From NCBI GenBank assembly GCA_022496185.1, contig WTXG01000018.1, positions 124,001 to 188,000 on the forward strand: a stretch of 64,000 nt of DNA. Direction: 5' to 3'. This stretch comes from Multifurca ochricompacta. Its lineage: Eukaryota > Basidiomycota > Agaricomycetes > Russulales > Russulaceae. Position 1 is the stretch's first letter; each line of letters begins with the position of its first letter. Of this stretch, positions 46,101 to 56,167 are shown in pieces. A program made the position numbers and the translations under genes. The notes beneath the pieces were generated by a model. The model ran no database searches. It saw only the letters and a program-made list of their open reading frames with translations, and was not told the DNA's origin.

Positions 46101-47257
46101 ATGGATTGATGGACACTTGCCAGTAATTTCTGATCCTGGCATTGGCTGGAATGCTGCCTGGCGTCGATGGACTCTTGTTATGATCGGTACGTGGCCCTTC
46201 TGTTCTTTTCCCCTCCTTAACATATTACAGGCTGTGGTGCATCTTTCATTATCATGATGCTTCCGCCAAAATCTGGACGTAAGGCTGTCCGTCTGCGTGC
46301 GGCCGCGTCGATTGATGCCCTTAGCCACGTCTATACCTCGCTGATTTCCGCATGGATCACGGAGAGCGACGAGGGAAAGGGCGCTTCGTTCGCATCGTCT
46401 AGCTGGGTCAAGGCGTTCAGAGATCGACTTATAGCTGTCACGCTCCAGATTCAGACGGGCAAGCAACAGATGATGCTTGCATCTTGGGAAGGAGGCATCC
46501 GAGGGCGTTGGCCGCAGGAGGAGTATGTCAAGTTAACGGAGGTTCAAGAGGACATGATCGGGGTGTTGGCACAGGTGCGCGGCATTGGGGAGGTATGGGA
46601 CGACATACTAATCGTAGGAAACTATCACTCACAGCTCGGAGGAGCGCTATGGAAGCTCGATACCAAGTGGCGATTGTCGCTCCTACATCACACTAAAGTG
46701 GTTGACCCAAACTTCGTACGTTGTTCTCACGCCATGCCATACTCGGCGAACTAAGGTCTTACCCTATTCAAGATTTCCGACATCGTGTCCGTGTTCTCGT
46801 CAGTGTCACAGTCTCTCAGAACGGGTGAACCCATGCACACCGTGCTCCCCCAAACATTGTTGGATCGCCTGCTCCTCCATCATCAGACTGGGGTGATAGC
46901 CACTGGAGAACTTGACGGGCATAGAGAGATTGGCCCGGATGAGATCCAATCTCTTGATCACATGTTCTATACCTCAGCAGTCATCGCCGTTTACCAGTTG
47001 ATGCAGGTGCGTATTTATTAGTTGCATTTACCGTTACGCATGTTTAAATTCTGGGTTTGATGCAGTGCTTGGACGAGCTTCAAGCTATAACACGCAGACT
47101 CTGCGGAGAGGTGCCGCTCCGCGGGTTTGAGAAATGGAAGTTCCTGCACAAGTCGCGGCGTGGAACGCGGCAAAATACACTATCTCGAACGGGTACTATT
47201 GTTGAGCGAGAACCGCTCATCACAAATGAAAAGAGTGGTGAGGAAGGAGAGGCTTAA
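43166..47257 (+). CDS. ArAE/DUF2421-type membrane transporter, copy 2
   Basis: Paralogue of the divergently transcribed gene on its left. Starts MSKPELSSSQPGASNNTTAG; the N-terminal bundle has PWVINNIRQKKSQKLLFRSW, GWGALILMLPGNSLRTIGT, VVQSLLGLLVGWGIGSAAMK and GVFMGFGAMIFALIRAKSAP. The central soluble part has LIEALPHVRNATAELRAATI and PLEERLDAASDKLRATLKSF. The second bundle includes RFVFRYVLITILLWLPSVVK, LIMAQTILTVYAGDQLY and GTFLGLITALVIWYIG. The end has CLDELQAITRRLCGEVPLRG, then a charged tail (NEKSGEEGEA) longer than in copy 1. About 15-20 exons; the joins I tested, including two small exons near 45595-45725, keep frame. Substrate unknown. Probably an inverted tandem duplication old enough for clear divergence. 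Confidence 0.83.
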
Positions 47258-48322
47258 AGGTCTTTCGTTGTTGTGTTGCATTGTGCACTCTGGCCCTGTT
47301 GTTAAAATTTAAAAATGAATGATGATTAATTTACTTATTATGAAATCAAATTAATATTGCTGATGATAACTGGTTATCTTTATTCTCCGCTCCCCTAACC
47401 CTTAACCCTTAACCCTTAACCCTTCTCTGGTGACTCCTCGTGCCTGCATACCTGCATACCTGCGAATACCTGCGAATACAGAGACAGAGAGACATGGCCT
47501 GCTGCTGTTCTGAATTCGTACGGATCGATTGTGGATCGATTGGGCTATGTTTCACTCGGATGTAGGTTCCTTTCAAATTACAATGCGCGCAGTGGGCGGA
47601 AACTACATCTCTAGTCCAACCGAGAGGAAATCAGACATCAGAGGAGCGTGGATGCCTGTCGTATCAAGCCTCATGACCATGCCTGGTGTCATCACCTGAT
47701 GTGGTTGAGGAGGAGATGCCTAGTACCTTGGACCTGGTCTGGGCTGGCACAGATCTAACGTGTACTAACACCCTCTCTTCTCCTGAAGTGGACTGGGCTG
47801 CTTCCCAGGCATACGCATGGTCTGGCACCACTCCCTCCTCCACCTCAACCCCGAAGCAGAGTCTTCTTGCTACTGCCTAGATGTTTCTAAGGAAATCCTA
47901 GATGCTTGGCTACTCCACTTGGACACTCTCCTCCCCCCCTCATGAGGAAGATGCGCAAAATTGGCAGACCTGACGTGCACATGGATGTCCCCATGAGTTC
48001 AGTAATCTCACCCCTCTTTTGTTTTTCAGAATTCGATATCCGTGCCATTTTCGAAGAGATGTTGCTTCTCAATCTAGGGCTGACTCTACTATCTATTCGT
48101 AGGTAAGAAGTACGCAGGGTCCTGGTTCATAGTTCTCGCCGTTGGGTGCCTACCAAAATCGTGCGTCGTACCTGACCCCGCCTGCGGCCTTGGTATCACA
48201 TAAAAAGAGGAGCAACTTCGAGACATCGCTGTAATTCTTGTCAGGGTATTGCCGCCCTTTCTACGACGTTGTACTAGACAGCTTTTCCGTGCTACATTCA
48301 CCTTCTTGTGCGCTTTCCCATA
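47258..48322. other. intergenic region with telomere-like repeat
   Basis: Between ArAE copy 2 and the amine oxidase. It holds a CCCTAA/CCCTTAA array (separate entry) followed by short ACCTGCATA and ACCTGCGAAT duplications at about 47446-47480. No gene recognised. Confidence 0.5.
47392..47424. repeat. short interstitial telomere-like repeat
   Basis: One CCCTAA-type unit followed by three to four CCCTTAA units. The fungal telomere repeat is normally CCCTAA (TTAGGG); the seven-base unit here is a variant. Far too short to be a telomere, and flanked by unique sequence. Confidence 0.75.
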
Positions 48323-50185
48323 ATGACAAGTATGTCTGGTAGTTGTCGTCTTTGCAAGTTAGCTTCCAAACTGACTTCCCCTTCAGCTAGAATACCGCTG
48401 CCTCGTATCTCTCTCAACGTTGGTATTGTCGGCGGAGGCATGGCGGGCCTCTATGCTGCTCTTTTACTCCAGACTCATGGCCACCGTGTCCGCATTTTTG
48501 AGGGAACAGATCGTGTTGGTGGCCGAGTTCACACTCATTACTTTACGCAAGAAAAAGATCAATTCTTCGAAGCAGGCGCGATGCGCCTTCCCCACTCTGA
48601 TTTTCAACAATATACATTCGACCTCATCAGTTGGCTTCACTCCTTCGACCTCCAATCGGACAGAAAAGTTGAGCTTATACCATACGTACTCACTTCTCCC
48701 GGTAATCGTCTATATGTAAACGGCGTCCGTAGCAATGGATACCAGGTTTCATCTATCACCCCACAGAGCATCAACTGGGATGTTCCAGATGAGTACAAGG
48801 GTCAAACGGCTGGTGACCTTTTGATGAAAGCTATCGGTGGCTTCATCAAGAAGTTGGAGGATAACTTCGAGATAGGCTTCGAAGATTTAGTGAAGAATTG
48901 GGACAACTTCTCCTTCCGCTTTTATCTCGTTGACGTCCTTCGTTGGCCTACCTCTGTCATCGACTTCGTCGAGACCGTCACGTCCCAGACCAATCAATTT
49001 GCTCTTAGCGTCCCAGAAATGGTTATGCAGAACATGGACTTCGACACGAAGACTTGGTCGACTATCAAACATGGGATGAGTAGGCTACCTTCCGCGATGT
49101 CCTACCTCGTCGGATACAAGAACATTACTTACGGTGCACGGGTGACGGGAATCAAGAATACCGATGTAGGGAAGGTTACCATCACCGCCATTGGGTACAA
49201 CGGGAGGATCGACGCAACGTTCGACAAAGTTATCTTAGCCATCCCCCCAGCAGCGCTGAAGATGATCGCCGATCGGCCGCGCTGGAGTATACCCAAGGAG
49301 GTGGCTATCCGTTCAATGCATTTCGAAGCGCTGTACAAAATGGGTTTACGTTTCAAGACGCGTTTCTGGGAGAGAGTTGCCCCCAAGTCGACTCGAGGCG
49401 GACAGTCCACCACGGACCTCCCCATCCGCTGGATCGTTTACCCGTCTAACGGTATGGGGGAGGACGGCCCAGGGGTCTTGCTTGTCTACGCATGGATGAC
49501 AGATGCGACAACGTGGTTGCCGCTGATGCCAACCGAACGCAGGAGTCTCGCGCTGTTTTGCCTGGCGCAGATGTATAACGGCGAAGTGGACACGCGGACC
49601 AAGACCAAAATTGATGTCTACGACCTCCTCATTGGCACGTCCGATGCGGTTTGGTCTACGAAAACGGCGACGGGCGATGCCATGTTCCTTCCCGGTCAGT
49701 TCGCCTCGCGCTTCGAGGCCGCTCGTCAACCGGAGGACAACATATACTTCGCTGGCGAACATCTCTCATATCATCACACATGGATTGCAGGTGCTTTGGA
49801 ATCGGGTCACAAGGCAGTTTGCGACATGATTGGAAAGGTATCTCCGTTAAAGGGGCTCCTTCGGACGGGGCACCCGGAGCAATATCCACACCATATTCCT
49901 AAACTTGATCCAACTCTACCTCCCGAGGAAGCCGAACTGGACTATGGCGCCCCGCTTCTTCTGGGCAGCAGGGGAGACGAAGCCACTCCTGATGTGGAGT
50001 ATCAATTCAGCCCTCATGAACCTCTATTCAAGTTTAACGATGGCTGGGCTAAGAGCGATCATGATTCGGCCGCAAAGTTCCCTCTAGACCTTGGTGGTGA
50101 CCCGCGTCATGCGATCGGAGTCGAGATTACCCACCTCGCCGGACCGGGAGCTGGGAGCGGGCGCTGGCAGGCTATTCGTGAATAA
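48323..50185 (+). CDS. flavin-containing amine oxidase, L-amino-acid-oxidase-like
   Basis: FAD-dependent oxidase that would oxidise an amine or L-amino acid to an imine with release of hydrogen peroxide. Intronless, 620 residues. After a 35-residue leader (MTSMSGSCRLCKLASK) comes the dinucleotide fold NVGIVGGGMAGLYAALLL with GGGMAG, then DRVGGRVHTHYF (the GGR motif) and FFEAGAMRLPHSDF. The middle has the substrate-domain blocks, and the C-terminal FAD block is EDNIYFAGEHLSYHHTWIAG followed by ALESGH. A 120-residue tail after that (KGLLRTGHPEQYPHHIP onwards) is longer than in bacterial enzymes. No signal peptide is obvious. I use the first ATG (48323); GTG at 48308 is in frame but unlikely. 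A single long exon is unlike the intron-rich neighbours. Confidence 0.9.
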   Translation: MTSMSGSCRLCKLASKLTSPSARIPLPRISLNVGIVGGGMAGLYAALLLQTHGHRVRIFEGTDRVGGRVHTHYFTQEKDQFFEAGAMRLPHSDFQQYTFDLISWLHSFDLQSDRKVELIPYVLTSPGNRLYVNGVRSNGYQVSSITPQSINWDVPDEYKGQTAGDLLMKAIGGFIKKLEDNFEIGFEDLVKNWDNFSFRFYLVDVLRWPTSVIDFVETVTSQTNQFALSVPEMVMQNMDFDTKTWSTIKHGMSRLPSAMSYLVGYKNITYGARVTGIKNTDVGKVTITAIGYNGRIDATFDKVILAIPPAALKMIADRPRWSIPKEVAIRSMHFEALYKMGLRFKTRFWERVAPKSTRGGQSTTDLPIRWIVYPSNGMGEDGPGVLLVYAWMTDATTWLPLMPTERRSLALFCLAQMYNGEVDTRTKTKIDVYDLLIGTSDAVWSTKTATGDAMFLPGQFASRFEAARQPEDNIYFAGEHLSYHHTWIAGALESGHKAVCDMIGKVSPLKGLLRTGHPEQYPHHIPKLDPTLPPEEAELDYGAPLLLGSRGDEATPDVEYQFSPHEPLFKFNDGWAKSDHDSAAKFPLDLGGDPRHAIGVEITHLAGPGAGSGRWQAIRE

Positions 50186-50720
50186 GAGCAGTTTCAAGGA
50201 CTCACCGCAGGACTCACCGCCTTTTTTTGTTTTTATTTTTTTTTTCTCATGAACTCGTCTGGGAATCAACTGCGGTTGTAGGCGGGTTTTTTGTTGTAGG
50301 TGTAGTGTGGTAGTGGTACCCAAATTGCTGTATATGTGTATTTCTTGATGATAAATGAACACCCATGAATCGTAGAGTCGCCTGCACTGAGTTGTGTAGT
50401 TGCAGAACCCGTCGAAACCAGGCCCAGACAGTCTGAGCAGCCTAAGCCTAGGATAGCGGGTTGTGGCAGACAGCAGCGAGTATAAATTGCCAAACTGCAC
50501 GGCGCTTTCAGGGATGAGCGCCACAACTGACAATTCGCAAAACAAATCTAATTTTTTTTATAGCTGAACCATTGAGTCCGCTCAGGAAAAGTCAAACGAT
50601 AGTGACGTTAAGGCGAAACCCGTTTAGGTTCGTGACATGTGGATAAAGCGATATAGGGCCATAGGTGAACGATGGATAGCGACGACGAGATCATACACAC
50701 AACACTCTTCTTGGTGAGAT
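50186..50720. other. convergent intergenic region
   Basis: Between the 3' ends of the oxidase and the carboxypeptidase-like gene. It has a T-rich run directly after the oxidase stop (50221-50246). No gene recognised. Confidence 0.5.
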
Positions 50721-52696
50721 TCAGCGGCACTCCTTGTTGGCGATAAAATCACCCAAGTATTCTACCATCCTCGTGGTTTCTTCACCAACGGGTCGAATCC
50801 ACTGCTCCGGGAGCGCAAAGCCATACTGAAGTAGATCAAGTCAAGCCCTCTAATGAAGCCTTTAAAATGTATTAAAAAAAACCTACAGTTCCGGTGTCGC
50901 GCAGGTGTGCAGCAAAGGAATATTTGACGCCCATTTTTTTGTACACCCAATCGACTATGTTCCCAGGTGCCCTAGAAGAGCCGTCAGTGTACGAGACGCT
51001 GTGAGGGCATAGAAAGACAGATTTAACTGACCTGTAAAGCGTCGAACACAAGGAACCCGTCTGGAGTATTATTGAAGATGAACATCGGCAACTTAGGAAA
51101 AACGGAGGTTGAGCGTACTGTGAATACCGTGCCATGCGATTTTTTCATTGCATGGGCGGCCCCTGATATAGCTTCCAACTGATCCTCGGCATCTTTTGGG
51201 CTTTGTTTGCATGAGTAGGAAAATGGTGTGGACACTGAGGATGTCGTATCATCATGAAATTATAGCACGGTAGGAAAGAGGCACGTACGCATTTGTCCGT
51301 AGCTACGCAGATCGAGGAATCCTTTCAAGCGTGGCAGGCGCGAGAAATAGTTTTCCATGTTGTTAACTTCAGGGGCCTGGAAGGGTCGGTTTCCGGGGTA
51401 CCAGTGTGAACAGGGATCCGTCGGAACTGATTTGTCGATACGCAAACCATTTGATTTGGCCTTCCACTTGTATCCCTAATTCTTTGCATTAGAGGGAGAA
51501 ATGACCCTTGTGAAAAAGATATCCCACACCCAATTCCTTAGGGTCGATTATTTGTAAGAAAGAACGCTCTGGTATAGGCGACGCTCTGCACACCTATTCA
51601 TGTCAATGCCAACGCAACCAGCTTGAGGGCCAAACTGTAAACGATTTTTGTACCTGAAATGGGATTGCGTTGAAAAAAAAAAAGAATGAAATGAAATACA
51701 GCAAAATTGAGGCACCAAAATCTGTCTTGATCCCATGTATACGCGTATCCATCCGGGTTCGGGACTGGGATGATGTAAAAGTTCTAGAATCTCAGATGAG
51801 TATGGCGCAATATCACGGAGATCACATACTGTACTTGTACTTACATGACGTTCAAGCAGACGGGCAAGAGAAAACTCCTCTGATGAGTCAGCTAGGAGGG
51901 CGTGCGCAATGTACAACGCGGAGGCCGTGGCAACCCACTATAATAAGTAGCATCCGTAATCTTGTACGAAAAAACAAAAAAAAAGTGGTGAACTAACCTC
52001 GCGAGCATGCTGGGCGCCTGTGATAAGGAAACCGCAACGGGGATTCGCACCATTCTGATTACCTTTTTTGCCGAGCATAACCTGTGAATTTTGGTCGTGT
52101 GACACAAGACCCCCAGAAGCGCCGGAAGTAATTTCAAGCGCAAACATCTCCCTTCCCTCGCCGCTGTGTCCGAGAGGGATGACGGAGACTTGGTGGGGAT
52201 ACGCGTCTGCGAGATCGCGGACAAAACTGTGTATCTCGCCGAGGGGGTGATAACGAGAATGGAATGTCGCATTTGAAAGGGACGCAAGATCCCAGCGTCT
52301 TTCGGTGATGATTGTCGAAGACGCGTGTTTGATGCATCCTGCGTGTGCACATGAGGGTGTCTGACTCTCAATCTGATGTCTGGCGGTTGGGAGGAGGTAA
52401 GGGGGGAAGAGGTCCAACCCGGCCTCAGCGACGGGAGGGTGTGGGAAGTAAATATCGACGTGAGAAGGGCTTATTTGCCATAAATCCCATTCGCGCAACT
52501 ATAGAAAGGTGAAGGGGTAGAAATGTTAAATCCGACACGATAAGAGCTAACGTACCTCTGCCCACGCAAGCAACTCGTCCGTCTCATTGCTCGAAGTCGG
52601 GGAGAAGCGGTAGAGAATTCCATTTTCAGGCTTTAAAGGGATGGCTCGTGAGTAAATAAGAAAGGTAAAAAGCAATGGGAGTAATGGCAAGAACAT
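50721..52696 (-). CDS. M14 carboxypeptidase-like protein, probable pseudoenzyme (Ecm14 type)
   Basis: Secreted protein of the zinc-carboxypeptidase fold. Signal peptide MFLPLLPLLFTFLIYSRA, a propeptide-like region (WDLWQISPSHVDIYFPHPPV), then RYHPLGEIHSFVRDLADAYP and ITGAQHARE with the H-x-x-E zinc pair. Further on: NFYIIPVPNPDGYAYTWDQD, FGPQAGCVGIDMNR, FQAPEVNNMENYFSRL, GFLDLRSYGQM, SPKDAEDQLEAISGAAHAMK and FAAHLRDTGT, ending IANKECR. Two catalytic positions differ: the third zinc ligand, normally DLHSYGQ, is Arg (DLRSYGQ), and the general base Glu of ELRDTG is His (HLRDTG). Fungal Ecm14 proteins are known carboxypeptidase-like pseudoenzymes lacking catalytic residues, so this fits that group. 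About eight exons; no frame break seen in the joins tested. Confidence 0.85.
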
Positions 52697-53269
52697 TTTT
52701 TGACCTAAAAGATTGAAGGGGTGGAAGGGAAAAGGGGTTGGTGGGTGGTGTATTGTAGGGTAGGTATATCAAGGAGATACGAGCGCGGGAGGGGAATATA
52801 ACGTTAACCACGTACACACCACCTCCCCTTCCCCCCGGGGATTCATCCTCACCCTCTCCACTTGGCTAGACCCTTAGTTAAACTTAGACCACGACTACGA
52901 CCGCGACCGCGACCACGACCACGACGACCACACGACGACGACCTTCTTTTTCTCTTCCCCGCCTCCCATACGCGCCATATTATCGGTCCTTCCCCTCTTC
53001 GGTAATTGCCGGATGGATTCTGTCTGTCCTCGGAATCCGGAGACCGGAGACCGGTGTGTGTATGTGTATGTGTACAGGCGGGGGCCAGTAACAAATGAGT
53101 ATGAGGTATGAGCTACAACCATAATTACAGAACAAGGTGAAAACAAAACAAAAACAAAAAACAAAAAAAAGATGTCGGAATTGTAAAATGAATGAGACGT
53201 GGGGTGGGGGGATGCCTGGAGAATGAGAGTGTAAATAATCCTGCATGTCCTTTCCAGCGCTTCATCGCT
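52697..53269. other. intergenic region with a CGACCA/CGACCG repeat
   Basis: Between the carboxypeptidase-like gene start and the ATG13 stop, both on the minus strand. A degenerate repeat of CGACCA, CGACCG and CGACGA units lies at about 52888-52942. An A-rich tract (acaaaacaaaaac-like) lies at 53140-53170. Frames through the repeat are Arg/Ser-only and not credible proteins. Confidence 0.55.
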
Positions 53270-55720
53270 TCATCGCCCCATGCTCTGCCTTCTCTCGTCC
53301 AGCTCCAATTTACCGATGACTTCCTCCGACGTAATGCTATCTGTGCGTGAACCTGGTCTCGGTTGCGACACTAGACTTTCCATATGTGCACGTGCAGCGT
53401 CCTCCCGATTCGCGCTGGTGCTTCCACCCACACTCGCGCTCCCACTTGTCTCTTCCGTAATCTCGCTGATCCGTTCCACGCGAGGCCCAGGAGATCCTAG
53501 TTGTCGATATTCGCCATCGCGAGGGCCAGGTGCCGGGCTTGAATGCGCCCGCTCGCGACGGCGGGGACTACCTAACATCTCGAGTGAAGCCACAAAGGTC
53601 GCGTTCATGCGACGCAGCTGATCATCAACTGCATCTTCACTCGTAAGAAGTGGACCCGTTGTAGCGAGTCCTAGCCCTAGTGCATTGCTCGAGTCCGGGC
53701 TTTCGCGCGGGTAGGACCCCGTAGCGGGACTGGACGACCGCGATGGACGAGTAAATCGATCAGGTGGTACTTGGGGTGCTAGTAGCGACTCCCGAAGGGG
53801 GTCTGTATTCTGCGCGCGATAGTGACGATTGAGCGGTTTTGGCTGGCTTGCATCGCTGACAAATGCAGATAAATCCTCTTCATCCGCATTCGCGCCGAAG
53901 AGCAATGGACTCTGAGTGGTCCCCATCCCGTTCAGTGACAGTAAAGCAGTGCTCGAAGTTGGACGCACTCACCCCACCCTTGTCGCTCTCCCTCTCCTTC
54001 CTATCTGTACTGCCAGCGCTTACCTCACTAGCCCCCCCAAGCGAATCCTTGTATCGGTGGCCAAAGCTACTCGAGTAACGTTTACGACCATCACCACTTC
54101 CACCTCCGCCTCCTACGCTCCCGCTTCCGCCCCCATCAGTGGAATTCACGGACCGCCGATCACCTAGGCTTCCGGGCTGGAAGGGGGGAGAAGGTCGCAA
54201 CGGTGCGATGGGCGAGGATGAAAGCCGGCTGTAACTGCTGGGAGATGGCGGAATTCGGGGAGAGCTGGGAACGGCCGGTACTCCGGGCCCGCGGGAGGGT
54301 AACGGTGAAGCTTGCCTTAGAGAGGGAGACGGTGAATGCAGTGACGGTGAACCCGAAGAAAGAGTGGATGCCTTGAACGGATTAAGCGGGTTCAACTGCG
54401 GGCGGCGTATCGGCAGCGGCCCGGGATGGGATGGAAGGTCCTACAATGATGAGCGCTCAGTTCAGGAAGGCGGCAATCAATTACACGTGAAACGAGGACG
54501 AGGACATACAGAACCCATGCTTTCCTTACGCAGTCTCGTAGTTGGTACAGGGAAAGCGGTTATATCCTGACGCGATGAAACGGAGGAGTGACCGGATATG
54601 ACGCCGCCTGTGTCAGTAGTTGTCCCGGCCCGGCTGCCCTGTAGTGGTGGATGGCGTGCACTGGCACTTAAAATAGGGAAAGAAGTGGTGCGGGAATGCG
54701 TTTGGGTAGGCTGAACGGCTTGTCGGGCCATGCGATCCGCTATGGAAGCAGAGGACGGCGGAGATGCAGGCAAAGAAGTCCTTAACGGCAGGCTTCCAGG
54801 GGAACTTGAGAGGGAATCCCGTTGCTGGTTCTTGACTAGGTCGGAGTGAAATCAGCGCCTTCGTCAAGAGAGAAGAACCGGGATGAAAGGAGGGATTCCA
54901 ACTCATCCAATTGAAAATTTGGATTAGCGAGATAGCGGACAGATAGAGTGATGTTTCCATAAGGGTGAGGAACTGACGGAAAGGTGTGCGACTCGGTGGG
55001 AAGTGGTGGGGCATTTGCCGCTGGAGACATGTCTGAGCCACGGGCCGATATGACTATGAGACTGTGTCAAATAAACAGGGCGAAAGTGCTTACCAAACCC
55101 AAGGACACCATCCTGATTTCCAGCGGCGCGTACTCGTAGCTCGATCTTCAAGCTGGCGTTCCGGTTTGTAGGCACGACACGACGGCGCAATCGTTTGTGC
55201 AGTTTCCATGTCGGTAGAACGCGTAAAAGTGTGTAGATACTTCTGAAAATCCCAATACCGTGTTTGTAGACTGTGGAGAGGCCAAAGTCGGTATCGCCAC
55301 TGCCGCCGTGCCGACGGGACGAAAATTGAAGGGACCAAGACTCGAGCAAAATGTATTGGGGGGTGGGCTCTATGCGTAGGCGGGAAGAGTCTGCGCCTCG
55401 ACAAACGAGGACTTGATTCGCGGAGAGATCAGGGATAGAGAGGAGAACACGAAGCTCAAATGGTGAAGGGCTCGGCGCGTTGGAAAGAGAACGGTAAGGC
55501 CTCATATTCTCTTTGAAAATTTCCGCGTCGGGGGTTTCAATGTTGAACTAAGGACGCGATAGTGAGTGTTTGACAGTCGATAAGGATAATCACGCACCCA
55601 TTTGTCAACCTTTGCCTGAGGGTTGGGTTCGGCAGTAGCTCTAGCAGCATGAACGACGGATACGAGTTTGGTGTAGTACCTATAAGCAATCTGGTCCGCC
55701 TTAATAGCTTCATTAGACAT
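53270..55720 (-). CDS. ATG13: autophagy-related protein 13
   Basis: Regulatory subunit of the Atg1 kinase complex that starts autophagosome formation under TOR control. The N-terminal HORMA domain is spread over the first exons: MSNEAIKADQIAYRYYTKLV, HAARATAEPNPQAKVDKW, joined to FNIETPDAEIFKENMRPYRS, then LRVLLSIPDLSANQVLVCRG, ILLESWSLQFSSRRHG, KHGIGIFRSIYTLLRVLPTW and NITLSVRYLANPNFQLDELE. The remaining 550 or so residues are disordered, Ser/Pro-rich linker with a glycine-rich patch (SVGGGGGSGDG), then the C-terminal region LFGANADEEDLSAFVSDAS and AVDDQLRRMNATFVASLEML. It ends ELDERRQSMGR. Phosphorylation-rich tails of this kind are typical of Atg13. Start at 55720 is the first ATG and matches the family. 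Confidence 0.92.
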
Positions 55721-56167
55721 GGCAATATGATGAGAGGGCCTGCGGGCGGGGAGGGACTAGGTATATTATGCTGGAGAGAACATTAGGGAAACGATCTATA
55801 GGGGAGTAATCGGGTAAGCAAGTAGTTATATAAAAGGCTGGTGGCTTGTTTCGGTAACGTGATAAGTGGTGTGGTTAGGTTGAGGTTCAAGTTGAATAAA
55901 AGCGGGTCAAGAGTGTCAGGTCGGGTTGTATTTCAAGGTTTCAGAGAGTTGAATTCAGAGTTCAGAGAGAGAGGAGGTAGGAGGTAAGCGAGGTAGAGCT
56001 CACTGAGGTACTTGAGCCTTACCTTTTAGGACATGATTCACTCACGATCTCACGATCACTCAGATCATCATCATCATCATAATCATCTTCATCATCTTCA
56101 ATTCCATTCATCTAATATAAGGCTATCATATAGATATCAACTTGAAACAATAACAACATTTTCGTCC
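55721..56167. other. intergenic region with an ATC-rich microsatellite
   Basis: Between the ATG13 start and the peptide-transporter stop, both on the minus strand. A catcat/tcatca-rich repeat lies at about 56062-56100. No gene recognised. Confidence 0.5.

Noticed and set aside
47686..47880. Open frame of 64 codons with acidic start
   Set aside because: Ser/Thr-rich, no conserved block, no splice partners; shorter than chance frames seen elsewhere in the window.
48308..48322. Upstream in-frame GTG as start of the amine oxidase
   Set aside because: A nuclear fungal gene is expected to use ATG; an ATG lies 15 bases downstream in the same frame.
52845..53246. Minus-strand frames through the CGACCA repeat
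   Set aside because: The Arg/Ser-rich translation comes only from the microsatellite, and all three frames are open for the same reason.
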